The notes beneath the pieces are model-generated. The model was not told the DNA's origin and did not search any database. It saw nothing but the letters and a program-made list of their open reading frames with translations. The translations under genes were made by a program, and so were the position numbers. From Zygnema cylindricum (Eukaryota > Streptophyta > Zygnematophyceae > Zygnematales > Zygnemataceae), in assembly GCA_037447655.1 (NCBI GenBank), contig JBBHKE010000920.1:1-11435 (forward strand): 11,435 nt of DNA. The letters run 5' to 3'. Positions 1-7,711 of the stretch are shown in pieces; within the stretch, counting starts at the first letter, position 1; the number at the start of each line of letters is the position of its first letter.

Positions 1-300
1 AAATAGTGTGGTGTACGGTCTGTCAGAGCCATACTTTTTTGTACTTTTTCAAGTAGAAAAGTACACAAAAAATATTCACGCTGTCCCGTAGTCGCACTAA
101 CATGCAATTGCGTAAATATTTTCGGGCATTCGCGGATGTCAAAAAAAAGCGACGGCGTACGATTTGAACAATTTCGTACATGTATATGTTTTAGTGTGGA
201 GATATTCTGCACCGAAAATTTTTACAAAGCAGTTTACAAATTAGAGTATACGAAAAATTAGAATAAAAATTATTTCAAAAAAAAACGACATTCCCAAATA
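1..300. other. AT-rich non-coding sequence with one hairpin
   Basis: No gene seen. A foldback at 35-72 pairs TTTTTTGTACTTTTTC with GAAAAGTACACAAAAAA around AAGTA. The same GAAAAGTACA core recurs in intron 1. Confidence 0.5.
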
Positions 301-434
301 GCGTATATAACGCTAATTATTTCATTACGCTATCTATTTCATTACGCTAATAGCGATTCACGGTGTAGCGTAAATAACGCTAATTGTTTCATTACGCTAT
401 CTATTTCATTACGCTAATAGCGATTCGCGGTGTA
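301..434 (+). repeat. Tandem pair of a 67-bp unit ending in CGGTGTA
   Basis: Copies at 301-367 and 368-434 differ at only a few bases. Each starts GCGTAWATAACGCTAATT, contains TTTCATTACGCTA twice, and ends in TTACGCTAATAGCGATTC, a short variable base, then CGGTGTA. The last 20 or so bases match the right terminus of the MITEs described below. Confidence 0.85.
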
Positions 435-750
435 GTTTTTTGGATTAAAAAAGGCTTTCAGATTCTCCCATTTTTTTTTTTCTCCCATTTATTTCTACCA
501 ACTTTTTCTAAGCAGAGCGAGAAACGCATTTTGGGACGCTGCCAAACAGTACAGCTTCAGATCGCTAACAACAAGTTAGTGAAGAAGTCATCTTCCAGAA
601 TAGGACACAAAAACGACAAAAATATCATTACACATCGGATTCGATCATGATGATTCTATAATTTTATTTGTTTTTTCCGACACACAATGCTGTCAAGAAC
701 TACCTAAGTATATATTTATTTTTTTTTCAAAAAAAATCTATTTCCGATTA
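435..750. other. Non-coding sequence between repeat copies
   Basis: AT-rich with several homopolymer runs. The open frame at 384-650 overlaps the tandem repeat and has no protein-like features. Nothing else recognised. Confidence 0.5.
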
Positions 751-817
751 GTGTTAATAACACTAATTTTTTTTTTACGCTATTTATTCCTTTACTCTAA
801 TAGCGATTGACGGTGTA
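751..817 (+). repeat. Third, diverged copy of the 67-bp unit
   Basis: Begins GTGTTAATAACACTAATT and ends CTCTAATAGCGATTGACGGTGTA (listed here in two parts: CTCTAATAGCGATTGA, then CGGTGTA). It aligns along its full length with the tandem pair at 301-434. The internal T-run replaces the first TTTCATTACG. Confidence 0.75.
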
Positions 818-1899
818 CTCGTGTAAATGTTTCCCTTAATCTGGCTCTGCCCTAAACGACAGACTGTGTCTGGGAGGACCCGCCAGTATAAGACAAAAAT
901 TTTTGGACCTCCAATTGTCCCGGGTTTCTGCAAGTGAAATACGACAATTATTCCGTGCTGACTCTACAGTACATTTTGGACTGTATCGACTGGAGGTTTC
1001 CGAATCCTCATAACAGAGTTTATTTACACGTGCGTTTCATGCTAGGTAACATAGCGTGCGCCGGATCTTATCGCACAAGCGGAGGAATTTAGTGCGAAAA
1101 ATAAAAAATGCGCGTGAACTACGAATTTTCATTTAAAAGCACATCATCGGATTCCCAATTGCAAACCTTAATTAATTGGCACTTTCCTTTGGGGTAAACG
1201 AGAGGTCATAAAGATCGGACAGTTATGAGTCGTTCAATGGTTGTAAAACCAGACGTAAAAAAAAAAACAAAGAAAAACCAGAGGATTTTTTTTTTTACAC
1301 TCAAATAGAATGTATTAGTATCTCATGTTCACTCTTGAAAATAAAATTTAAACACTATTACAGTATTACTGCTTATATTACTGACGTCAACACCTAAAGT
1401 TGGCCACTCATAGCGTCGAGCTGTTGTATGATGACGACATCAGATAATGACATCACGTACGGATGACGAAATTAGGCGTCCATAAAGTGGTGTGTCCAGG
1501 GAACTCAGAATTTTATGTAATTCGTACTAATAAAAAGGTATTTTATCCCGGAATAATATAATCCGCACTTTAGCTTTACAATTTTGTTAATAGAATATGA
1601 ACGGCGTACGGTTCTGGAGAAAGCTTTACTGTACGGTATCGTACGTTATAAGCTTTATAATGGCAAAAAAAATCCCTGTGTAAAGTGGTACACACGTGGC
1701 GTCAAGCGATTGCTCAAATTCCAATCAAACTCTTGCCGAACAGAAAAAAAGGAGTTGGACCCATTCTTGTCGTGGAGGAAACGACAAAAATGCACAGACC
1801 CAACTAAATCTAGGGTTCCTGACAAAATAATACCGTACTACACTGCTGACAAAATATTTCCGTACTTAACCATTTTGTCGCCGGTCATTTAATACCCCG
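818..1899. other. Upstream intergenic region
   Basis: No credible gene. It contains the TGACG cluster (1382-1468) and a 27-bp tandem near-duplicate at 1819-1872 starting CTGACAAAATA in both copies. The open frame 1584-1892 spans that duplicate, is Lys/Arg-rich and lacks any recognised motif. Confidence 0.5.
1382..1468 (+). promoter_or_regulatory. Cluster of TGACG / TGACGTCA bZIP-type motifs
   Basis: Within 87 bp are a perfect TGACGTCA palindrome (1382-1389), TGACG (1432-1436), TGACATCA (1448-1455) and TGACG (1464-1468). In plants such sites bind TGA-class bZIP factors. They lie about 680-765 bp upstream of the GT92 start codon. Function is inference; the rest of the region is AT-rich, so chance occurrence of so many CG-containing motifs is less likely but not excluded. 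Confidence 0.3.
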
Positions 1900-2146
1900 C
1901 TTTACGTCATTTCACTCACAGATAAAAAACAGCGCATTTTCCGCCTTATTTCACGCTCTAGAGGTGTAAAATAGGCGTAAGTATCTTTTTTTTGCGTATA
2001 ATAAGGAAGAAAACTAAAAAATTATCTCTCTCTCTCTCGCTCTCTCTCACTTCATTACCAGTACCTTTTCCTTCCTTTCTCCTCCTTCTCCCTCTCCCTC
2101 TCCCTCTCCCTCTCGATTCTCTTCCCTCTTCTCCCGCTAAACGACA
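1900..2146 (+). promoter_or_regulatory. Candidate core promoter and CT-rich leader of the GT92 gene
   Basis: A TATA-like GTATAATAA lies near 1996-2004. It is followed from 2024 by an almost pure CT tract up to about 2137, with (CT)n and then several CCCTCT hexamers. CT-rich tracts just downstream of a TATA box are common around plant transcription starts. Transcription may therefore begin near 2030, giving a leader of about 110 nt. This is inferred from position only; no transcript evidence. Confidence 0.35.
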
Positions 2147-2418
2147 ATGTTTCGTCTCCCTCCTATTATCTTCTCTTTGTTACTAGCGATACACGTGTCT
2201 GCAGCTTCAAGGTCTGCGAAAATCAATAAAAATAACGCGCAGAGCGTAGAACGCGACGCTGGATCCACTCAGTTTTGGTGGAAAGAGCTACATGTGGCGG
2301 GACAGCCGTTGCGCGTGTGGCAGCACGAAGTACACGCGGTGGCGCATTCGCGGGAAAACTTACGTCAGCAGGGATATGTTCCGTACGGACCGGCGCCGCA
2401 TTTGTTCGTGCGGTACAG
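2147..2418 (+). CDS. GT92 exon 1: start codon, signal sequence, N-terminal region
   Basis: Codes residues 1-90 plus two bases of codon 91. Residues 1-21 (one Arg, then IIFSLLLAIHVSAA) look like a signal peptide or short signal anchor. Residues 42-66 are Trp- and His-rich and not recognised. The end, LFVRY, leads naturally into exon 2. The donor is CAG|GTCAGT, a strong match to consensus. Reading past it gives only 37 more codons before a stop, in AT-rich intron-like sequence. The exon is noticeably richer in CpG than exons 2-5. The ATG has A at -3. Confidence 0.8.
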
Positions 2419-5400
2419 GTCAGTTCCGGGATTGTCGGAACGGTGTGGATTTGAACAGGACTTTGCGGTTCAGCTGAAAAAGTACATTTTTGGGATTTGT
2501 TTGGTTCGGTTGGAAAAGTACACTTTTTGAGGTTCGTTTTTTGCATGCAGCTGTGTCGGCGGCCAATCGTGGTAGGATATAACTTTAATCGAAGTGTTTG
2601 TACGGATGCAATAACTTATGTGTTAAATATTATCGTTTCAAACGGTTGTTGGTTATCTTTTCATTTTTGAATGAAGAGCTTGTGATCAATTTTGACATTT
2701 GTTGACATCGACATTTATCTCAATCTTTTTTAATTTACAGAAAAAAACGACAAACAAGTTGTTGCTTTTCAAACCATCATTTTTTTTGAAGATTCATGTC
2801 TGTCACTCGAAATCACTGTTCATTTGTTATGCATCCTTTCTTTCACACTCCCTCTCCCTCTCTCTCTCCTTCTCGTAATTTACAGTACGATTTTTGACTG
2901 TAATTTTCTACAATTCGACATCGCTTTACACGTGCGAAAATATCGAAATTTGAATTCTGTAACCCAAGATCGCCTTGATGTTGTACACCCTGTATCGCTA
3001 TTAGTGTTAATGATTTTTTCGCCACTTAAAAACACCTTTTATCCGTACACACTTGTCCGATTTCTAATTTGAGACCGCCAATCAGAAGCTGAGAATGTTA
3101 CCTTTCGATCGCCACCGTCAGATCCAAAATCTGACATGTGTGTACGGAGAAAAGATGTTTTAAGTGGCGAAAAAAATATTAACACTAATAGCGATTCACG
3201 GTGTATTTGTTTGAAACGTGTGGACCAGAATACACGTCTGCTACACCTCCCCGTCGCTATTAGAGTTAGCGAATCAATAGCGTTATTAAGTTAATGAAAC
3301 TAGCCATACTAAATAATGTTTTGCCATGTGGCTCATTATGATTCACTTTAACGAAACAATTTTGTTAAACCTAGCTCAAGATTTTGCGTCAAAGAACACT
3401 CGCACTAAAAAACTTTTTTTTTTGTTTGATTGCAGCGCCTATCGCTATTCTTCGAAGAAAATTTTCACCTTAGGACTTTCGGCCGCCGTTCATTTAGAAA
3501 ATTACAACGAATCTTTATTTTCTTCGTGTCTATGGCTGCCCGAAACAGAAAAAGTTTTGAAGACGGGCAGCATGGAAGGAGCATTGTAAGAACCTCTTCT
3601 CCTCCACTTTTTTTTTTTTTCTCTTGTAACGAAGTTTGTGTTCCATATTTTTGACAAATGGAGCTTTGAAGCAAAAAAAAGGTCATTAATTGTAATTATG
3701 GAGTGGATTTAAAGCTTGGATGTTGGAGAAATTCATCTTTTTCCGTACATATTGCTTTGTTGAATTGATGTTGTATTGGTTTCTTAAAGTTTTCTAAATA
3801 CAACAATGGCTACTGTCAAAGTAAAAATAAGAAAAAGATGCAACCAGATAGCTACTTCTGAATGCTTATTACAAGAGAGATCAAACTCTAAAATCCTATG
3901 TTATTTAATAATGCTATTGTCAAATGTTACAGAAAACAAAAGTCAATATACCGTATATTGCTATTAGCATTACTGTATTTTTGACCTTTAGACTCATTTA
4001 TTTCCTTGCACACTTTGTCGGATTACTAATCCGATAACTCACGTTCCTATTGGTCATCTAATAACAAAAGTAGGACATGTATGTTTGTGAAGAGAAAAGT
4101 TGAGCTAAGTGCCGATAAAACAATATTAACGCTAATATTGTTACATGGTGTATCTTCATGCAAGTTTATGAATGTCTACAAGATTTAACTTTTGCAATCA
4201 AACCGTTGGATGTTCCATGTTTCTTATATCTATCTCTATACAAATCGCGTAGACTTTTGAAAAGTAAGTCCTTATATGTGTTACATTTGTTGCGATTTTG
4301 GATTTTTTTGGAGTCTTCGACAAGTTATTCAAAGGTTTCTAATATAAGAAGAAGTTGCTATAATGGTATTATAATGTTCTAATAATGTCATTTTTTGTTA
4401 TTCTTTCTTGCCTTGTTTTTGGATCCAGGTCGAATACTTCAATGATTATCGGTGAGGCAAAAACTCGTCGAGGATGGGGAACTCACAACAGAATCTATGA
4501 CACTATTGTGATTGAATGTTCTTTCAATGAAACTATTAACGAAAACGGAAACGGAGGATTTTTGTTTCTTCAACCGAATCCACCTCCACCTTCAGATCCA
4601 GGTACGATCTTTCCCATTTTTACTATGTTCTGATGAAATCATCAAATGGAAGTCTATGGAGGACGTGTATTAGATACGTTGTTAAGAAATTTAATTTATG
4701 GTAATAGATATTGCTATTATTGTAATTTTACTTTTGTTTTTCTTTTGTATCTGAAAAGGTTCAATAAAGTTCTCGCTCAAAAATCTGACGAAAAAAACTT
4801 GCGTAAAAAACTTAAATGAGTTTTTGAGTTTTCGCTCAACAACTTACTTTTCGTACTTCATACGCTTGCTATGTTTTTAAAGTAGCCATCAAACTATGAG
4901 TCACTTTTTGTAATTGCTCTTTTCTTTGTCTTTTCTGCAGATTTTGTTTCGATACCTGTCGAGTCTTTGGTTCAACCCATGCTGGTTTTCCATGAGGAGA
5001 AGTTTAACAAAACCTTTTACGAATCGTTTTCGAAAAAGGAAGAGAAGCCGGTTTATGAAGTAGAATATGCACACTGTGGAGCTCCTCTTCATGGAAATGT
5101 TTTATCGAATCAAGTGGGGGAGTGGTACAAATACCACTACGAGCTTTTGGAGAAGAGTGTGCATTTTTTTATATATGACGTAGGAGGATTGGGTTTTTGG
5201 ATCAAAAACGTAATTTCTCCTTTACAAAAAGACGGAGTTTTGACGATTATCGATGCAAAAAAGCAGTCTCTTTTTGAATCGTTTTACTTCAGTCAAGTTC
5301 TTCTTTTGAACGATTGTCTTCATCGATCTCGGTTTTTAGCAAAGTGAGTTTCAGTTTCTGAGATGTTCTATTTAAAAAAAAAGACAAAATAAGGTTACTC

Positions 5401-6202
5401 TTCATGAAGATTACAGGTATAAGATTTGTCTCTATCCCATCTGTATACTAACCACTTCAAAAAATTTCAGATGTGTGAACTTCAAAAAACGTTTCTTATT
5501 TTTTTTTTCTTTCATCTTTTTTCCATCAATCATTCATATCTTTCTGTAACTCTAGTTTTGCAGGAAAACATTTCGATTCTTACTCCTAATTGGCCTTTGT
5601 TTTGTTTTAACAGATGGATATTCAACTTCGATTTGGACGAATACTTAGTAATCCCTCCTCCTCAAACCCTAAAGTCTATTCTAAATACTGCCGAAGATAA
5701 ATACATTGTGAGTTTTGGCAGTTTCCTATACACTGTCAGACACTGTTTAGAAAAGACAAACTACAAAGAATGGAAAGTGGAACATATGGTCTACAGAGAA
5801 GAATTACCCATTTGTGTCCGAAACAGAGAGGAATATACCGATTTTGAATTCGGATGTACCGGAGCTGACGGTCGAAGAAAATGGATGATGAATCCCCGAA
5901 TGGTTGCTCTTACAAAAGTGCATTCCGTAAATAAAGTTCATATTATTGACAGAAAAACGGAAAACGAGACGCTCCATGTGAATGCCAGAGAGGCGTGGTT
6001 GGGACATTTTCGAAGAGTCACTCTTCCTCCGGTAAAAATGCATTGTCAAGGAGGATTTCATAGTACAAAAGTATTGGACTTTTTGGAAAATGGAAAGTAC
6101 GGAGTAAAGGGGAAAGAAGTGAAGTACATTTTGGATACAACTGTGAAAAAAATCGCTCAGAAAATACGGACGGAGGAAAATAATTCATTAGCTGCGAAAT
6201 AA
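2147..6202 (+). CDS. Glycosyltransferase family 92 (GALS-like) protein, five exons
   Basis: Join 2147-2418, 3436-3585, 4429-4601, 4941-5343, 5614-6202 gives 528 residues. Seen: a hydrophobic N-terminus (about residues 7-20), then SAYRYSSKKIFTLGL (91-105), RGWGTHNRIYDTIVIECSFN (155-174), EYAHCGAPLHGN (240-251), YDVGG (278-282 region), NDCLHR (322-327), FDLDEY (338-343) and GRRKWMMNPRMVALTKVHS (about 419-437). Family knowledge: this order matches GT92 (PF01697). Plant GALS members are Golgi enzymes that transfer galactose from UDP-Gal to pectic beta-1,4-galactan, with the DxD binding metal and nucleotide sugar. Six N-X-S/T sequons (N115, N143, N174, N221, N450, N522) suit a luminal protein. Length is close to that of plant GALS proteins (about 500 residues). 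An in-frame TAA at 2138 makes 2147 the first usable Met. The exact acceptor sugar is inference; another GT92 activity is possible. Very sure of family, less sure of GALS function. Confidence 0.9.
2984..3205 (+). mobile_element. MITE copy A (222 bp) in intron 1
   Basis: Terminal inverted repeats of about 73 bp (2984-3057 and 3133-3205) pair almost throughout: TACACC...TCGCTATTAGTGTTAA, then CGCCACTTAAAA, then CCGTACACAC, against the reverse complement at the right end. The middle 75 bp includes GAGACCGCCAAT, shared with copy C. It has no coding capacity, so it is a non-autonomous element. The ends are consistent with a TA target duplication flanking CACC...GGTG, as in Tc1/mariner-type MITEs, but superfamily is inference. 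Confidence 0.85.
3242..3302 (-). repeat. Reverse-oriented relative of the 67-bp unit in intron 1
   Basis: Read on the + strand it starts TACACCTCCCCGTCGCTATT, then AGAGTTAGCG, and ends near GTTAATGAAACTA. Its reverse complement aligns with the 67-bp unit at 301-434 (AATAGCG near the GGTGTA end, CATTAAC/CATTACG inside). It begins only 36 bp after MITE copy A. Confidence 0.5.
3436..3585 (+). CDS. GT92 exon 2
   Basis: The acceptor is GATTGCAG|C after a T-run. C3436 completes Ser91 with the AG left by exon 1, and residues 92-140 follow. The AYR...F...GL pattern is typical of the N-terminal part of plant GT92 proteins, just before the catalytic domain. The donor is ATT|GTAAGA at 3586, whose own GTAA would otherwise give an in-frame TAA stop. 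Phase 2 on both sides. Confidence 0.87.
3586..4428 (+). other. Intron 2 of the GT92 gene
   Basis: GT-AG intron of 843 bp, phase 2. It carries a diverged MITE (3947-4152). Remaining sequence is AT-rich with no recognisable coding. Confidence 0.85.
3947..4152 (-). mobile_element. MITE copy B (about 206 bp), diverged, in intron 2
   Basis: The left end TATACCGTATATTGCTATTAG and the right end AACGCTAATATTGTTACATGG-TGTA are inverted relatives of the copy A termini (each given in part). CACACTTTGTC at 4009-4019 and GACATGTATG at 4074 mark the inner ends. The core CCTATTGGTCATC is the reverse complement of the GACCGCCAATAGG core of copy C, so B sits in the opposite orientation. It is more mutated than A or C, suggesting an older insertion. 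Confidence 0.7.
4429..4601 (+). CDS. GT92 exon 3
   Basis: The acceptor is GGATCCAG|G, giving Leu141 (TT|G). Residues 142-198 contain the GWG...R.YDT..I.C.FNE stretch that matches the family's 'R-Y-T-V-V-x-C-T-F' block, then a Gly/Asn turn and a Pro-rich run (192-195). The donor is CAG|GTACGA. It enters in phase 2 and leaves in phase 1. Confidence 0.88.
4602..4940 (+). other. Intron 3 of the GT92 gene
   Basis: GT-AG intron of 339 bp, phase 1, AT-rich, with a pyrimidine-rich acceptor (TTTGTCTTTTCTGCAG). No repeat element recognised. Confidence 0.88.
4941..5343 (+). CDS. GT92 exon 4: first half of catalytic domain
   Basis: The acceptor is TTTTCTGCAG|AT, completing Asp199 (G|AT). Residues 200-332 carry three family blocks: EYAHCGAPLHGN, the HFFIYDVGG strand, and the Q-x-L-x-x-NDCLHR-x-R segment that precedes the DxD strand. 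The donor AAA|GTGAGT leaves AA to be completed by A5614. Without splicing, the frame would hit TGA at 5345. Confidence 0.92.
5344..5613 (+). other. Intron 4 of the GT92 gene
   Basis: GT-AG intron of 270 bp, phase 2, T-rich. An upstream ATTTCAG (ends 5471) could serve as an acceptor but would put exon 5 out of frame, so AACAG at 5613 is chosen. An ATG at 5426 opens a frame through the intron into exon 5; this is read-through, not a separate gene. Confidence 0.88.
5614..6202 (+). CDS. GT92 exon 5: DxD motif and C-terminus
   Basis: The acceptor is TTTTAACAG|A, and Lys333 is split AA|A. Residues 334-343 are WIFNFDLDEY, the metal-binding DxD motif with a following Glu. KTLKSIL-type spacing follows, then a Cys-containing insert (CVRNREEY...CTGADG) and RRKWMMNP...KVHSV, the family's 'RKY...VH' block. 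H464 in WLGHFRR sits where many plant GT92 proteins have a Tyr-His-Tyr. The Lys-rich tail (about 485-528) is not recognised. The stop is TAA at 6200-6202. Confidence 0.92.
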
Positions 6203-6302
6203 AAATCGGAGACGAAGGTATGAGAAGTTGAAGATTGAAGACATTTTTGGTTTATGTTTTCTCTCAAAAAATGTTGAATCAGAAAAGCGATGTCAGATAT
6301 GA
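6203..6302 (+). other. Start of GT92 3' UTR
   Basis: AT-rich sequence after the stop. A donor-like AAG|GTATGA lies at 6218, so a 3' UTR intron or alternative last exon is conceivable. The first AATAAA is at 6321-6326, a possible but unproven polyadenylation signal. Confidence 0.3.
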
Positions 6303-6674
6303 AATCTTTGTGAATCGGAAAATAAAAGATTCACAAAAATTGACGACAATATGGATGTTTTTTTACCAAAAATGGTTGAAGTTGAATTACCGGAAAGGAT
6401 TCCCGGACGCCCGTTTTGGTGGAATGGGAGTCATATGTATCAAAAAATGGATTCATTTTTTGATAAAAATTCAACACAAGAATTATCAACATCGCTCAAT
6501 CGACATCAAGTTATTTTCACGTTTTTCAACTCTTGTATTCGATATCCGGTCAAGAATCAGGAAAGACAGTGGATAAGACTTAATATTTCGATACGAGAAA
6601 ATGATCTTCTTTCACATGACAATTTATCTATTTTTGGAGTCTTTACTTTCGACTACGAGACAAAAGCCGGCTAA
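6303..6674 (+). CDS. Unrecognised short open frame, possible exon
   Basis: The frame is open from 6303 after a TGA at 6300, with the first ATG at 6351, giving 107 residues to TAA at 6672-6674. The product has ordinary amino-acid make-up with no low complexity. It includes ELPERIPGRPFWWNGSHMY early on, a Phe-rich middle, and FGVFTFDYETKAG at the end. No family is recognised. A second frame (6235-6576) overlaps it and looks less protein-like (rich in Lys, Ile, Phe). The frame differs from GT92 exon 5, so it could only join that gene by splicing. It may be a separate small gene, an alternative last exon, a remnant, or chance. Confidence 0.3.
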   Translation, partial: NLCESENKRFTKIDDNMDVFLPKMVEVELPERIPGRPFWWNGSHMYQKMDSFFDKNSTQELSTSLNRHQVIFTFFNSCIRYPVKNQERQWIRLNISIRENDLLSHDNLSIFGVFTFDYETKAG

Positions 6675-6727
6675 ATTTTTGAGGGAGTTTTTAAAATTTT
6701 CTCGAAACCGGGAAGGAAAAAACTTAC

Positions 6728-6963
6728 ATCAGATACAAAAAGAAATCTGATATTTGGAAAAGAAAATTTCACCTACTATTTTTTATTAAGGAGTTCATTT
6801 TTGAGTATAAGACATTTTTTTTTCAAATGGAGTTATTTTAAAAATAACTTTTTTGAAGACACAAATCAAATTTTACATCTCCTAACACAAAAGGAGAAAA
6901 ACAATCCTGTTTTCCTATTTATTTTTTTTATCCCCCCTTGAAATCAACTCGAAGGAGTTGATT
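6728..6963 (+). other. Cluster of small perfect hairpins downstream of the gene
   Basis: Stems seen: ATCAGAT/ATCTGAT (6728-6751); AGTTATTTT/AAAATAACT with flanking TTCAAA/TTTGAA (6822-6857); TCTCC/GGAGA (6878-6897); and AATCAACTC/GAGTTGATT around a 4-nt loop (6942-6963), a 9-bp perfect stem. They could be 3' UTR structure, a structured RNA or chance in AT-rich DNA. Confidence 0.3.
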
Positions 6964-7040
6964 GTAGTTATTGTATATATAGTATTTTGTTTTTCTCTCC
7001 TCCGAAAGATAATTTAAGGCTATTTTGAAAAGGTTTTTTA

Positions 7041-7112
7041 GGAGAGAGTGAGAGGTAGGAGGATGGAGAGAAAAAAGAGAGAGAGAGAGAGGATAGAGAG
7101 AGAGGGAAAGGG
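7041..7112. repeat. GA-rich microsatellite
   Basis: Purine tract dominated by GAGA on the + strand, interrupted by GGTAGGAGGATG. The minus-strand open frame over it is Ser/Leu low complexity and not a gene. Confidence 0.8.
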
Positions 7113-7711
7113 TTTTTACGATAAACGTCTTTGCAATAGCATAAATTTAATATAAGTACAGTTGCTAACTTCAAATGTCTTTGTGAAAAATTTGTGTAAA
7201 GTTTTTACCTAAATGATTCCAATTGCTCTTCTTTTTTGTTTTTTGTGGGTATTCACGTTCCTATGATGTGTAAATAACAAGTATAAGTTTACTTTTATAT
7301 TCTTAAAACGTTCATTTAAAAAACTGACATTTGCTTATTCGTTTAAAACTAACGATTTTTCTCTACATCTGAAAATTTATCGTCAACGAGATCTGGAAGA
7401 AGAGTTTACTTTCAAAAAAACAATGTCATCGTGGTTTTGCGTTCCATTTGATTCTTCAATATGCAAAATAATAATAACAATAAAAAAAAAATGTCAAACT
7501 CATAAAATTTGGTAGTCAAAAACATAAAAATAAGGAGTTGAAAAAAAAAAAAAAAAAAACGGAAATTAAAAAAGGATGTAAAAAAAAATGAAAGCCTCTC
7601 CTAAAGTCGGATATTTCAATTCTTAGTACTAAAGACCATCGAAATTAAAAAATCATTCTTGCAAATTTACAAGAAACAAACATAATTAATGTTGACTCAA
7701 ATACTAGAAAG
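7113..7711. other. AT-rich intergenic stretch
   Basis: No coding signal. Several A-runs occur, the longest about 19 A near 7541-7559. No repeats shared with the rest of the window were noticed. Confidence 0.5.

Larger units (their letters stand above)
2419..3435 (+). other. Intron 1 of the GT92 gene
   Basis: GT-AG intron of 1017 bp, phase 2. It contains a 36-37-bp near-duplicate (about 2474-2534) built around GAAAAGTACA, a short CCCTCT/CT run (2848-2875), a complete MITE (2984-3205), and just after it a 60-bp relative of the 67-bp unit in reverse orientation (3242-3302). The other open frames here are spurious. Confidence 0.85.

Noticed and set aside
301-434. CRISPR-like repeat pair
   Set aside because: Two head-to-tail copies without spacers, in a eukaryotic intron-gene context, and sharing a MITE terminus.
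384-650. 88-residue open frame near the left end
   Set aside because: It begins inside the tandem 67-bp repeat and crosses homopolymers; no protein-like features.
1-870. GGTGTAC with CAGAGCCA near 11-31 and TGGCTCTG near 841, as the ends of one large transposon
   Set aside because: The pairing is short and interrupted, the spacing differs on the two sides, and no transposase lies between.
1584-1892. 102-residue open frame upstream of the gene
   Set aside because: Basic composition, no motif, covers a 27-bp tandem duplicate, and no splice or promoter context supports it.
5426-5613. ATG upstream in the same frame as exon 5, suggesting a separate gene start
   Set aside because: The sequence is T-rich intron 4. 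Catalytic-domain similarity passes smoothly from exon 4 (NDCLHR..FLA) to exon 5 (K-WIFNFDLDEY).
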